Below, one piece after another: positions 1 through 10,508 of a stretch of DNA of 64,000 bases. The stretch is taken from assembly GCF_029784165.1 (NCBI RefSeq), contig NC_073696.1:244016892-244080891 (forward strand), written 5' to 3'. The first letter of the stretch is position 1. Each line of letters starts with the position of its first letter. The notes beneath the pieces were generated by a model. That model searched no databases and was not told where the DNA came from. It worked only from the letters and a program-made list of their open reading frames with translations. The stretch is from Wyeomyia smithii. Lineage: Eukaryota; Arthropoda; Insecta; Diptera; Culicidae. A program made the translations under genes and the position numbers.

Positions 1-480
1 CACAAAAGCAGTTAGTTCGACTATGCAGAGCTAATATGAAGTCGATTCAATCAATCAGCATAAACATAATTTCGTCGTCTCCCAGCTGCCAAGTTGCAAC
101 ATGATGCAACACGCAACAGCGAGCAAACGAAATCGCTTGATGTTACAAACCGCAATAAGATACGGGTTAAAACCGTTGCGTGTGTGAGAGCACCATCGGT
201 GTTTATTCGCTGGATACACTATCTACTGTCTACTGAACGCAATAATCTGCTTACATGCGACATGGGGACGGGAACATTTTCTTCAACTAAGCTGCACAAC
301 ACGACACAAAACATGTTATTTTGTTGCTTCAATGAGAGTGCTATCGGTCCGGCTCGACAAGAAATCATTTTTGTGCATCCGTGCTACGAAACTGAGGAAA
401 AACTTTAGAAACTGAAAAAAGAGGTGGAGCTTATCAAATGATCGCTCTGAACCAGAATGAAGTCACACATATTTTTCAAG
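1..480. other. Intergenic, no gene seen
   Basis: AT-rich sequence with no recognisable coding similarity, terminal inverted repeat or tandem repeat. A 104-codon open frame at 94-408 has no recognisable domain and looks like chance. Confidence 0.5.
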
Positions 481-1000
481 TTATATCATTCCAACACGTA
501 CGTAAAATAATTCATTCCTATTTTCATCCCTATATAAGAGCCTGTTCTAGTCGAAGCCGCTCATAGTAGATCTGAACAGCGACGACAGCAGTCCTCCCTT
601 AGCAGCAGCGGGAGCGAGCAGTGGGTACCATCGATAGCGGATAGCGGCCACAACTGTGGCATGGCTGCGAATAAGCGTAGCAGTTTCAGCGGATCTCACC
701 ATCGATAGCAGCAGGGCCAGCAGATGCAGGTACAGCGGATACCAATGGCGGCCACAACTGTGGCATGGCTACGGATAGCGTTGCAGTTGCTCAGCAGTTG
801 GGCCAGCGTATAGCGGCCACAACTGTGGCATGGCTATGCATAGCGTAGCTGTTGCAGCGGGTATATCAGCTTCGATAGTAGCAGGGTCAGCTGATGCAAC
901 GACACTCCCTTCACTAAAATGCTGTTTCAGTGTGGTAGCGGGAAGCATCAGCAGCAGGCTTGCATGAAGTGAATACATCAGCCAGCAACTTCCTTTAAGG
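481..1000 (+). repeat. Promoter-bearing repeat, copy 1
   Basis: Downstream part of a repeat family also found at 3830-4560 (minus), in part at 1691-2041 (plus), and more distantly at 26890-27270 (minus). A TATA box (TATATAAGAG, 531-540) is followed by a segment shared with the minus copy (CCGCTCATA near 556, then the GCAGCAG-rich stretch). The motif GGCCACAACTGTGGCATGGC recurs starting near 645, 748 and 813. Its core GCCACA-AC-TGTGGC is a dyad. No long open frame follows the TATA box, so this is either a non-coding transcription unit or a decayed element end. The upstream CCAAT block of the other copies is absent here. Confidence 0.55.
531..538 (+). promoter_or_regulatory. TATA box of repeat copy 1
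   Basis: TATATAAG, identical to the TATA boxes of the 1691-2041 and 4199-4558 copies and in the same relation to the shared downstream sequence. Conservation between copies is the evidence; transcription is inferred. Confidence 0.45.
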
Positions 1001-1145
1001 CCTCTGCCATAGTAGACGCGAAAAGCGGCGCGAACCGATTCGCTCGGTTGTAGGTTGATGTACAGCTCTACTGATGGCTGTACATTAACCTACAGCTGAG
1101 CGAATCGGTTCGTGTCGCTTTTCGCGTCTATTATGGCAGAGGCCT
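998..1145. repeat. Long near-perfect hairpin (69-bp arms)
   Basis: Arms 998-1066 and 1077-1145 are almost exact reverse complements around a 10-base loop (TCTACTGATG), ending in AGGCCTCTGCC / GGCAGAGGCCT. It could be a short foldback element or a source of double-stranded RNA if transcribed from the promoter repeat upstream. No coding potential. Confidence 0.85.
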
Positions 1146-1690
1146 AATGGAAAAGTTGTATCAGTTTGTTCAGAAGAATATTATTGTCGGTGATATTACA
1201 GAGATGCGATTGCGTAAATCCGATTTTGAATTGAACAATTGTTCTTTTGAGAACAAATAACACACTTATTTGAAGAGTTAATAGCTTTTGGTACCAATAG
1301 CAGTATAGTGACAGCCTCAGCGGTAGATGCAGATGTAGCCGGTACTTCCCTGAGGCCGATGTAAAGGTAAATGGGAGCAGCACGACGAAACAGTTCGGGT
1401 TATGCTTAGACGCGCGTCATTTTTCGTTGTTGATATTCCCCACATGAAACGACGCGCTTTCGTATGATAGCGGTGGTATTAGTGGTAGATGCATTTGCCA
1501 ACACTTCCTCCAGTAAAGCCGTGTCTAGTTTTCAATGTGAAAACACCTTTCTCATTGTGTTGACCGTGCGCCTTAGTCCTCACTATCAAGGTAACACAGA
1601 GATGTGAGATAAACACTACATCCTATGATAAATTGAACAATTGTTCTTATAAGGACAACAAATGAATTAATGAAGATTTAATTTTGAATT
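1146..1690 (+). repeat. Spacer with repeated ATTGAACAA motif
   Basis: A motif of the form AATTGAACAA(T/C)TG, then TTCTT, then (C)AAATGA or CACTTATTTGAAGAGTTAATA, occurs near 1222, 1630 and 2068, that is twice in this stretch and once in the next unit. This suggests the locus grew by duplication of a ~400-bp unit. No gene seen. Confidence 0.4.
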
Positions 1691-2110
1691 AGAATACTTC
1701 TCTCAGGAAGTTCGGCTACATAGGGATGTAAAATGTTAATCTAAAACTGAAAAAAGTGAGAAAAATTCCAAATGCTAATAAATCGGTTAGTTTTCGATGG
1801 ATTTCCTTCGTTTTTGCAGCAATCGATTAGAAAATCTTCTAAGATTCCTACCAAATGCATGAAATTGCAATTTTATCATTCGAACTATTGTACTATTGAA
1901 AACTCTTAAGCCTTGTCAAAACACAAAATTCGACCTCTGATTGGTCGTTATACCGCGCTTTCCCAAGCACGGTCGGCAGAGTTATGGACCTAGTAAATTG
2001 GGAATGCATCATTTGGCCTATATAAGAGCTTCATCAGATAATAAACAAACATTTCAATGGATATTAAATTGAACAACTGAAATTTGAAGAACACAAATGA
2101 TTATTTGAAG
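1691..2110 (+). repeat. Promoter-bearing repeat, copy 2 (upstream block)
   Basis: Positions 1691-2041 match the reverse complement of 4199-4558 along the whole length, including a CCAAT box (ATTGGT, 1940-1945, within CCTCTGATTGGTCGTTAT) and a TATA box (TATATAAG, 2019-2026) about 75 bp downstream. The sequence after the TATA box differs from copies 1 and 3. The CCAAT/TATA spacing resembles histone-type RNA polymerase II promoters (established pattern), but no histone ORF is present. Confidence 0.6.
1940..2026 (+). promoter_or_regulatory. CCAAT box plus TATA box
   Basis: CCAAT box in inverted orientation at 1940-1945 and TATATAAG at 2019-2026. Both are kept in the inverted copy at 4207-4292, and as CCAAT (26985-26989) and TATTTAAG (26905-26912) in the third copy. 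Preservation of just these elements in diverged copies supports function, past or present. Confidence 0.5.
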
Positions 2111-2209
2111 AGTTAATATTTTCTCGTTTTGCGCTATAATCCAAAGTTAATTATCTTCATCTACATGCATACTCTGACTATTATTACGTGTTTGCGTCGC
2201 TTAGTGTTT

Positions 2210-2370
2210 GGCTACGGTCATGCAGAACGCAAATAACGGCGCGATGCGATTCGGCAAGACGAAATCTGTTGAAATGTATAGCTCTACTTCGCCTCAAAAA
2301 GAGCTGTACATTTCACCACGGTAAGGCGAATCGCATCGCGCCGGCATTCGCGTTCTGCATAACCGTAGCC
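2210..2370. repeat. Second long hairpin
   Basis: Arms about 2210-2284 and 2301-2370 pair imperfectly (GGCTACGGTCATGCAGAACG against CGTTCTGCATAACCGTAGCC; GGCGCGATGCGATTCG against CGAATCGCATCGCGCC) around a ~16-base A/C-rich loop. It is a different sequence from the 998-1145 hairpin, but similar in size and placed after promoter copy 2. Confidence 0.8.
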
Positions 2371-2539
2371 TTTGTTCCGTTCCCGTTTAATGATGTCGTA
2401 TTAAATGTGCATATTACAATTCGGCAGCACTTCAACTTCTCATTTGCACAAAATTTAAAAATATCCAATGAACTTCATTCAAAATATCAGACAAAAAGAA
2501 ATTACAATACTGCCAATGAACGGTCAACGTTTATTTACT

Positions 2540-2648
2540 AGAAAAAATGACTGACACGCAAGCAGCCAGGTTATCTTTCTTGTAAAAGTATTCTACTTCA
2601 ACCTTGCGGTCGTGGCTTTGCATACAACCTTCTTGTGATTTTTTATTA
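2540..2648 (-). repeat. Dispersed ~105-bp repeat, copy a
   Basis: Reverse complement of 3599-3704: shared stretches include GTGACTGACACGCAAGCAGCC-like sequence, AGTATTCTACTTC, CGGTCGTGGCTTTGCA and AATCACA. Related but more diverged copies lie at 25206-25330 and 56716-56830 (GAAGAGGTTGTTTATAAGAC core). With 3599-3704 it forms an inverted pair around the 2682-3084 element. Function unknown. Confidence 0.6.
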
Positions 2649-2681
2649 CGCTCTAACGGCAGATTTGGAAATTGACCTATT

Positions 2682-3084
2682 GGGGGCCGTTCAATAATTA
2701 CGTAAGCATATTTTTCCACTTCTCGATACCCCCTCCCCCCTTGTAAGACATCGTAAGATTTTTTGATACCCCCCCACCCCCATAATAAGATCTTACTATA
2801 TATACTATATATAGATTTTTATTATAGTTTCATCATTCTGAAGCAAGCACAAAACTTCGTTTCCTCTTCTGTCCTTAATTCGAGTTAATCGTCTTTCCGT
2901 AATTTTCTTTGTATGAATTTTACCGTCCACACTTTCATGGACATGATTTTTTGAACTGCTCCATTAACAATGTTTTTCTTACGTAAGATATTCAATTCAC
3001 CCCCTTCCTCCCCTGTAAGATAGCGTAAGAAAATTGACACCCTCCTCCCCTCATATTTGCTTACGTAATTATTGAACGGCCCCC
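2682..3084. mobile_element. MITE with 27-bp perfect TIRs
   Basis: Termini 2682-2708 and 3058-3084 are exact inverted repeats (GGGGGCCGTTCAATAATTAC...). Subterminal C-rich blocks also repeat (CCCCCTCCCCCCTTGTAAGA near 2730; CCTCCCCTGTAAGA near 3010). It is 403 bp long with no coding capacity. The flanks share only TT, so the superfamily is not assigned. Confidence 0.8.
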
Positions 3085-3598
3085 TTGGGACGGGGTGACT
3101 CTGTCACTTTTTTTTTTGAAATTGATACAGAGAATATCACAGGGAATTATTGGTGTCTATTTTTGTCGTCTGTGCTAGGAATACTCGCAAATGATTGGAT
3201 CATTGTTCGCGTAAATTTGTTCTTGAAACTTTTTTTTCAATTTTCAGCGCTAAGCAATGGAATATTAGTATTAACAAGCGTATTACAAAATTGTCCAACA
3301 TTGTATCTATCCAGCAACATATTGGTTATTGTTATCCTTCATGTTGTTACGCTGTTATTATCGTTTAAAATCTGACGCAACAATTGCCAGTTGAATTTCT
3401 CTTTTTTACAGAATGCATCTCAGTATAGAAAACAAAGACTTAGTCCCACGTCGAAAAAATTAAAATGAATTTGAAAACATTAAAAAAAACAAAAATAAGT
3501 AAAATCAATTAAAAAAAATCTAGTTTACGTCTAGGGTTTAAAGTAAACAAATAAATATTCACTGATCAAAATATTTCTTTTCGTTTGACTGCATTTGC
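3085..3598. other. Intergenic, no gene seen
   Basis: AT-rich sequence. The 96-codon frame at 3085-3375 is hydrophobic but of low complexity and matches no family I recognise. Confidence 0.45.
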
Positions 3599-3704
3599 AA
3601 AAAAAATCACAGGAGGGTTGTGTGCAAAGCCACGACCGCAAGGATGAAGTAGAATACTTTTACAAGAAACCCGGCTGCTTGCGTGTCAGTCATTTTTTAA
3701 TTTG
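3599..3704 (+). repeat. Dispersed ~105-bp repeat, copy b
   Basis: Inverted partner of 2540-2648, carrying GGTTGTGTGCAAAGCCACGA and AAGTAGAATACTTTTACAAG. See copy a for the other relatives. Confidence 0.6.
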
Positions 3705-3829
3705 TTTTTCAATTCAATATCGGATAAGATACCGATCAAATCTTGGCGTTATCACTGACAGTGCGAATAAAGTATTTCCTGTGATAAAATAAACAGTGAA
3801 AAGCTGATTTAACACTCTAAACTAGACGG

Positions 3830-4560
3830 CTCACGTGTTGTCAAAATGAGTCAACTTTTCATTGAATGCCCACCACGCACAGAGAGTGCATTTCACTAAA
3901 GTGCCTCACTGCATCAGCCGCCATCGATGCTGAGATCCGCTGCAACTAGTTCGCTATCCATAGCCATGCCACAGTTGTGGCCGCTATACGCTGCTATTGG
4001 TATCCACTGTCCCTGCATCAGCTGGCCCAGCTGCTATCGTTGCTGGAATCCGCTGCAACTAGTGCGCTATCCATTGCTACGCCACAGCTGTGGTCGCTTT
4101 CCGCCATCGCTGGTATCCACTGCACTGCTAGTGCTGCTGCTAAGGGAGGACGAGTGCTGTTTTCGCTGTCTAGAACTATTATGAGCGGCTTCGGCTGAAA
4201 CAGGCTCTTATATAGGCCAAATAGCATATTTTCAATTGCAAGGTATATGATTCTGTCGACCGTGCTTGGGACGCAATCATATAACGACCAATCAGAGGTC
4301 GAATTTTTCGTTTTGACAAGGCTTGACTATTTTCAATAGTACAATAGTGTGAATAATAAAATTACAATTATCTTCAATTGGGAAGAATCTTAGAAGATTT
4401 TTCAATCTATTGCTGCAAGAACGAAGGAAATCCATCGAATACTAACCGATTTATTAGCATTTGAAATTGGACATATTTTTCACTTTTTTCGGTTTCAGAT
4501 TTTTATTTCACATCCCTATGTAGCCTTCCTATGTAGAACTTCCTGAAAGAAGTATTCTAC
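3830..4560 (-). repeat. Promoter-bearing repeat, copy 3 (most complete)
   Basis: On the minus strand this copy has the full order: upstream block (4558-4216, matching 1691-2041), CCAAT box (4288-4292), TATA box (4207-4214), then the downstream segment shared with copy 1 (CCGAAGCCGCTCATA near 4195-4180, the AGCAGCAG stretch, and two GCCACA(A/G)(C/T)TGTGGC dyads near 3965-3985 and 4078-4095). It runs to about 3830, near a short run that would be transcribed outward. The 85- and 73-codon plus-strand frames here are antisense to it and consist of the same repeats, so they are not called as genes. Confidence 0.6.
4207..4292 (-). promoter_or_regulatory. CCAAT and TATA boxes of copy 3
   Basis: On the minus strand, CTGATTGGTCGTTAT (complement of 4282-4296) lies about 75 bp upstream of TATATAAGAGCC (complement of 4203-4214). 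Spacing equals that of copy 2. Confidence 0.5.
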
Positions 4561-5279
4561 TTCAAAAATAACTACTCGACATAATTATTTTTTTTATGAA
4601 AAATGTCTTTCCTAACTTTCCTCATAGGTTTCTTAAAACGATCTTGTATATAAATATGCAATTCCCCAACGCAGTTGCTTTCATTGATATTATTCCCTTC
4701 CTTTCTGAGGTGCATCTGTGCACCATTCAATATGGGTTTTCTAAAACCGGAATGTTACCCAGAGACCAGTGTCCGATCTCAAATACCATTCTAAATCCAG
4801 ATGACTAATTCTGGTTGCTTGAATACATCCTAAAGTAGTCAGTTATTGCCTAATCTCAGCATTTCGATGGCGATATTCTGTTTCTTAACAATAGCCAAAA
4901 GACTAAATATCATCCGATATGAGTATTTGTGAAAGAGTATGATACCAAGAGGCCGAAAATCAACTTCAGGCACCTTTTTAAATTTTTAAGCGCAGTATGC
5001 AGTTCAAAAAAGAATTCATTTTCCTATCTCAATCCCATGTAAAATTCAGGCACTGAATCAGGCAATGAAATTTCTTCTGGTAGCTAGTACGCAGCTAAAA
5101 AGAAATCATAAACCGAAATGGAAAACAAAGTTCACTTGCTGTGAACACTGCTGTGAAGCAAAATGTCACTTTTTCTTGCACGGAATAATTAGCACTGACA
5201 TTATTCAGGTACTGAAAGTGTCAGGCAGTTGGTTGGTCGTCTCACACCCAGCGATGCCAGATTGGAACACATTAGCCTA
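4561..5279. other. Intergenic, no gene seen
   Basis: AT-rich, without recognised repeats or coding similarity. Short open frames at 4596-4808 and 5065-5325 have no recognisable motif. Confidence 0.45.
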
Positions 5280-6138
5280 CATTCAAAATATTTTTCACGT
5301 TATAGTTACCGGAAAAGTTACGTGAATATTTTCCACTATCGTTTTCTAGTAGATTCTACGTGATTGTCATTTGAGTTCATGAAATCAAAAGAAATAATTA
5401 TCGGTTTCCGTTAGACTCTACTAGAAATTTGGGAAATAAATATTGAAATTCAGTCCGCGCCCAAATTTGAAATCATCATGACCTGGTGAGATGAATTATC
5501 CTTTGAAACTTTCAGTAGGTCCATGCATTTCATGTGAGTTTCACGTAGAACTCATCTACTGGTAAACGACGAATTTGCATACCTGATTTATTACGCAACA
5601 TATTTTGATAATTTCTAAGACCCGTTTCCTACCTCATAAAAATTAGAGAAATAAATGAAAATTGTACATTTCGTAAAACGTAATTGCTGTCAGACACTCA
5701 GGTATGCAAATTCGTGAATGAATAAAACAACAAAAAAACTGATAAATATTACGACATTCCCGGGGATTGTTATTATCCGCTGCAGCTGTTTTCGTTCAGG
5801 TAACTCTTCTACCTTTGAACTGAATCTGTGTGAAACCTTTAAGCTCAAGTCTCGAGTTTAGTAGGATTTTTCCAAAATTCACTTATTTGCAAGCCATCCA
5901 GAAAATCTGTTTTATGTTCAGAGTCAGACAACAGCTTCGCCATTTTAATTTCTGGTTCTTTTCGCACTGAGAATTCACGTGATACATCCTGTTTGACGTT
6001 GTCAAGTTCACGTAGATGCATGTATGCATGGGATTTTCACGTAGATGATATGTTTGTCACATAAATCATGCAAAATGACAGGAAATGAACAAGTATAGGA
6101 ACTTTCACGTAACAATCACGTGAAAAATATTTTCAGTG
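5280..6138. mobile_element. TA-flanked MITE
   Basis: Imperfect ~22-bp TIRs: CATTCAAAATATTTTTCACG (5280-5299) against CACTGAAAATATTTTTCACG read inward from 6138. Both sides are flanked by TA (5278-5279 and 6139-6140), as for the Tc1/mariner superfamily. TTACGTGAA and CACGTAGA motifs recur inside near both ends. About 859 bp, no transposase seen. Confidence 0.65.
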
Positions 6139-7089
6139 TACGATGAAGACATCCATTTTTGTGACGACAACGTGAAGACATTGGAGAAAACATGTGAAGA
6201 CATTAAAAAATATGTGAACGAACCGAATTTTGCATTAGTGCATTAGTGGTGACCTGTATTTTTTTTGCTCGACAGTTTTCGATTTGCCGGAAAGTTTTTT
6301 CAGCGTTCGGGCTTCGGGTAGAAAGACATTTTTTCGCGGACCATGCTTTTGAAAAAATTACCTGGCATCTCTGCTCCCACATCAGATCGCGGTAAACAAG
6401 TGTGTTCGAGTGTTCTAGAAAAAAAGGAAAAATCATGCGCTCACTCACGTCAGATATCGTTACTGTGAAGCATTCTCAGCTGTCAAAATTCCGTTTGGTA
6501 AAAAGGGCAAAATTTCGTGAACCTCTTTTCTTTTCAACTGCGTACCACGCTTTAGATAGTAGCTTCCGGTTTCTGGAAGACATCCTTAAATTGCCAAATA
6601 CAATCCAATAAAGGTATACTCACTTTTTTAATTCTAGATATTGATGTTGTGTTTGAAGTAAAAATTAAAGTATAAAATGTGCAATTTGACGCAATATTTG
6701 TGCTGAAGAAAAAACGAAACAAATTGACACCTAATTTCGAATACTTTAATCACGAGCGATACCGAGTACGTTCAAATAATACAAAATAAAATCTGAAATA
6801 TGTTGAGGCCATATATTTCGATCAACTAATTTCGCTTCTTTCTTTAACTTTTGGACCACATATCAATTTGTTATGAAACTTGTTGCTTGCAAGTTTTAGA
6901 GACGACCCGTAGTTATGTTCAAGCTAGTCGTGCAATCTTTGGGTTAATAAACTTTCGTTGATTTTACAATTTAATACACAACGGTTCAAATAAAAGTTCG
7001 ATTACACAGTGGAACATTTTATTTGCCTTTTTTATGTATTCTGACGCAAAAATAAATTTCCCCAAGTTTGAACACATTTCACCTTAAGG
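6139..7089. other. Intergenic, no gene seen
   Basis: AT-rich. Near 6170-6215 the phrase GTGAAGACATT occurs twice about 25 bp apart. Nothing else identified. Confidence 0.4.
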
Positions 7090-7096
7090 GGCAACA

Positions 7097-7555
7097 GTGG
7101 CGCCATTTGAAGTGAAGTTGAGTAGGAACTTTGGAGGTGGAAGTCTCATGATGTGGGATGCGTTTTCAAGTAAAGGGAAGACTCCTATCACCACTATTTC
7201 GACAAGGATGAACTCCGACAGTTTATTTAGAGCTCCTGGACAGTGTTTTGGTGCCTTTTACGGAAGATATCATGGACGAAAATTTCATCTTCCAGCAGGA
7301 TAATGCTGCCATTCACGTAAGTAAAAAATCATTGTCATAGTTTTTCGAAAGAAACATTCAGGTTATGGACTGGCCATCCTGATAAAGCGAGTCTACAGTG
7401 GTGGGCGGCAGTTTGGAACGGTTCGTGAGTTGGAGAGGTGTGTAAGGGACGAGTGGAATAAAATTCCATAAGAAATGTTGAATAATTCGATTGACTCGAT
7501 GCCAAACCGTATTTATAAAACTATTTTAAAGAATGGTAAACCAATCAAACATTAA
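7097..7555 (+). pseudogene. Tc1-type transposase fragment, disabled
   Basis: Relic of the C-terminal half of a Tc1/mariner-superfamily transposase, the DDE enzyme that cuts and joins transposon ends. Translation gives GGGSLMMWDAFSSKGKTPI (Tc1 signature GGxSxMxWGAF), then, after a frame change, FQQDNAAIH, the second catalytic Asp block (7282-7314). A degenerate WPS segment follows with stops, then EMLNNSIDSMPNRIYKTIL (about 7471-7527) and the terminal GKPIKH stop (7553-7555). The first catalytic block is absent. At least two frame changes and several stops make it non-functional. It is flanked by AT-rich DNA, and no TIRs were found. Confidence 0.85.
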
Positions 7556-7785
7556 ATGCTGTCATTTTTATGTAGAAATCGTTCTTTGACAATAAAACTG
7601 ATGTGCACTTATAAGAATTTCTGCTTTATAAAAATGTTTTTTTTTTATTTCAAGGAACTGTTGAGAATAGAATTGGGACTCTTCTTGGTAAGGTAAACTT
7701 GATTTTCAAAGCTAATTTAAATCCCATGAAAATATTTTGAAAATATGTATCCAGTTGACTTAACAACCAAATTATAAATATATTA
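7556..7785. other. Spacer before the Harbinger-type element
   Basis: AT-rich. Its last ~25 bases (TTAACAACCAAATTATAAAT, from 7760) recur at 8886 and define the left edge of the tandem duplication described next. Confidence 0.5.
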
Positions 7786-8885
7786 GGGCATCTTCAGCGG
7801 TGGTCCAAATCGTTGTTTTGTTCTATTTTTTTGGAACAAACTCAAATTCACTGCTGCACCGGGGGTGTAAATTTTGTTTTATACCAGATCTAAATTAAAA
7901 AAAAATTTGAAACTGGTATACGTTTTGGTCTATTTTTGTCACTTTTTGGAACAAGAAATAGATCGTTCTAAAACCCTTTGTACGCTGCCAATAGGTGGGT
8001 AAAATGTCATATTTTCAATTGAATACCTCATTTTTGGCTATTTCCATATAAGCGTTTTGCGAGTGTTGGGGAATAAACAAAACAAAGATTTTTAATGACA
8101 ACTCACAATTCGTTTTTGTGGCTTTTCTGAAGCAGAATATGAACAGGTTTGTCGTTTTTGACATCAAGGAAACCGACCAGCAAAAGGGGGAATTCTGAAA
8201 GACCATAACCGTCGCCCTAATTGTATTGGGACTAGAGGAGAACTTAAGAGGCCAGAAAAATGTTCCTAGAAGACACGGAACTGAAAACGTTCAAAATGCT
8301 GGGGTGACATTGCGCATTTTGTTTCGAGCAACTCGAACAAAACTAAATGATCGCTGGGGAGCGTTATGTTTCGTTTTTCGTATTTTTCGACTTTGCGGGT
8401 TAGATGAGCCGCAGGACAAATGACAACGACTGCTCCTTTTAAGCTTGAAGCATAACTGGCAGTATGTGACCTACGCGATCAAATATTTTACGCTATTCTC
8501 CGAAACCCTATTTGTAGCAGAAATATTAGATCATACCAATCCATCCTGAGAAATGTCATTGACGCTCGGGTCAAACCGTCAAATCCACAAAGTCTTGTGG
8601 ATATTAAGTGTCTTTCCAAAGTAATCGTTTAATGTGCGTAAAAATTATCGAATTTCCGTTTGTTAAATATTGAGTGTTTTTTATTATAACAAGTCTCATT
8701 AACTGATAGCATGGGGTATTGAATTGTTGACAGTGTGACAGATGTCAGCGGTTTAAAACAACAAGACATACAACACCGGTGCGGAGAACGAAAAGTTGGT
8801 CTATATTAGCTGGTTCTATTTAGGTTTCGTTGGTGTAAATCTAGTATAAAGTTGTTTCAAAAATAGACCACCGCTGAAGATGCCC
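7786..8885. mobile_element. PIF/Harbinger-type non-autonomous element, copy A
   Basis: A 1100-bp element with perfect 20-bp TIRs (GGGCATCTTCAGCGGTGGTC at 7786-7805, complement at 8866-8885), flanked by TTA on both sides (7783-7785 and 8886-8888). A 3-bp TWA target duplication is typical of PIF/Harbinger. Internal 63- and 65-codon frames on both strands show no transposase or Myb-like motif I can recognise. An almost identical second copy follows directly. Confidence 0.8.
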
Positions 8886-9971
8886 TTAACAACCAAATTA
8901 TAAATATTGTTTTGTTCTATTTTTTTGGAACAAACTCAAATTCACTGCTGCACCGGTGGTGTAAATTTTGTTTTATACCAGATATAAATTGAAAAAATTT
9001 GAAACTGGTATACGTTTTGGTCTATTTTTGTCACTTTTTGGAACAAGAAATAGATCGTTCTAAAACCCTTTGTACGCTGCCAATAGGTGGGTAAAATGTC
9101 ATATTTCAATTGAACACCTCATTTTTGGCTATTTCCATATAAGCGTTTGCGAGTGTTGGGGAATAAACAAAACAAAGATTTTTTATGACAACTCACAATT
9201 CGTTTTTGTGGCTTTTCTGAAGCAGAATATGAACAGGTCGTTTTTGACATCAAGGAAACCGACCAGCAAAAGGGGGAATTCTGAAAGACCATAACCGTCG
9301 CCCTAATTGTATTGGGACTAGAGGAGAACTTAAGAGGCCAGAAAAATGTTCCTAAAAGACACGGAACTGAAAACGTTAAAAATGCTGGGGTGACATTGTG
9401 CATTTCGTTTCGAGCAACTCGAACAAAACTAAATGATCGCTGGGGAGCGTTATGTTTCGTTTTTCGTATTTTTCGACTTTGCGGGTTAGATGAGCCGCAG
9501 GACAAATGACAATGACTGCTCCTTTTAAGCTTGAAGCATAACTGGCAGTATGTGACCTACACGATCAAATATTTTACGCTATTCTCCGAAACCCTATTTG
9601 TAGCAGAAATATTAGATCATACCAATCCATCCCGAGAAATGTCATTGACGCTCGGGTCAAACCGTCAAATCCATAAAGTCTTGTGGATATAAAGTGTCTT
9701 GCCAAAGTAATCGTTTAATGTGCGTTAGAATTATCGAATTTCCGTTTGTTAAATATTGAGTGTTTTATATTATAACAAGTCTCATTAACTGATAGCATGG
9801 GGTATTGAATTGTTAACAGTGTGACAGATGTCAGCGGTTTAAAACAACAAGATATACAACACCGGTGCGGAGAACGAAAAGTTGGTCTATATTAGCTGGT
9901 TCTATTTAGGTTTCGCTGGTGTAAATCTAGTATGAAGTTGTTTCAAAAATAGACCACCGCTGAAGATGCCC
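8886..9971. mobile_element. Harbinger-type element, copy B lacking its left TIR
   Basis: Tandem duplicate of 7760-8885, differing by a few substitutions and small indels. It starts with the same flank (TTAACAACCAAATTATAAAT) but about 32-34 bp are missing between that flank and TTGTTTTGTTC. The gap removes exactly the left TIR and its TTA. The right TIR is intact and ends at 9971, followed by TCA, which is probably the decayed original target copy. The 128-codon minus frame at 9119-9505 has no recognisable domain. Confidence 0.8.
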
Positions 9972-10263
9972 TCATATTATTATATTATAGGAATTTGTCG
10001 CACTGTGTACTTGGTTTATGATTTACGAGCTTTCGAAGGTTTGTGGGGATGGGGCAAACAGAAAAATTTAAAAACGGATACAATTCCAGTAATTTTTTCT
10101 CCACACAATTTCTAAATTTTGAATTCGACACCCTAAACTTTTTCAACGGGACAACGAAAACATTTTCATCAAGGGAAGAGTGACAAAAAAGTTTCATTGT
10201 TATTTCAGAAATATGTATACCCCTCAAGGGCCTGCAAATATCGTTGAAATATAGAATGGGTAT

Positions 10264-10342
10264 ACTGCCCTTCCAAGCATAGTTGTCCCAGGGTGCATAA
10301 GGTTTGTGTAGAACATGGGACTACTATGATTGGAACGGTAGT
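10264..10342. mobile_element. 79-bp miniature TIR repeat, copy 1
   Basis: Tiny element with TIRs ACTGCCCTTCCAA / TTGGAACGGTAGT, flanked TAT...ATA. An 82-bp relative lies at 15176-15257, sharing GTGTAGAAC(A/G)TGGGACTACTA. TA flanks suggest a Tc1/mariner-type MITE. Confidence 0.6.
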
Positions 10343-10508
10343 ATACTAAGGTAAGAACGATTTCATGATGACGACTCGTCAATCAGTTTGTACGCTTATT
10401 TTCACTTTTGATGCAGTTTAAGAGTTCTGCATAAAATACAGGCAGAACTATTTTCAATAAAAATTTTGATAAAAAATGTGTGGCAGCATTTTTTTAATGT
10501 ACTGATTT
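10343..10508. other. Short spacer
   Basis: AT-rich, nothing recognised. Confidence 0.4.

Noticed and set aside
3927..4198. Two overlapping plus-strand frames rich in Leu, Ser and Ala
   Set aside because: They are antisense to the promoter repeat and composed of its internal motifs.
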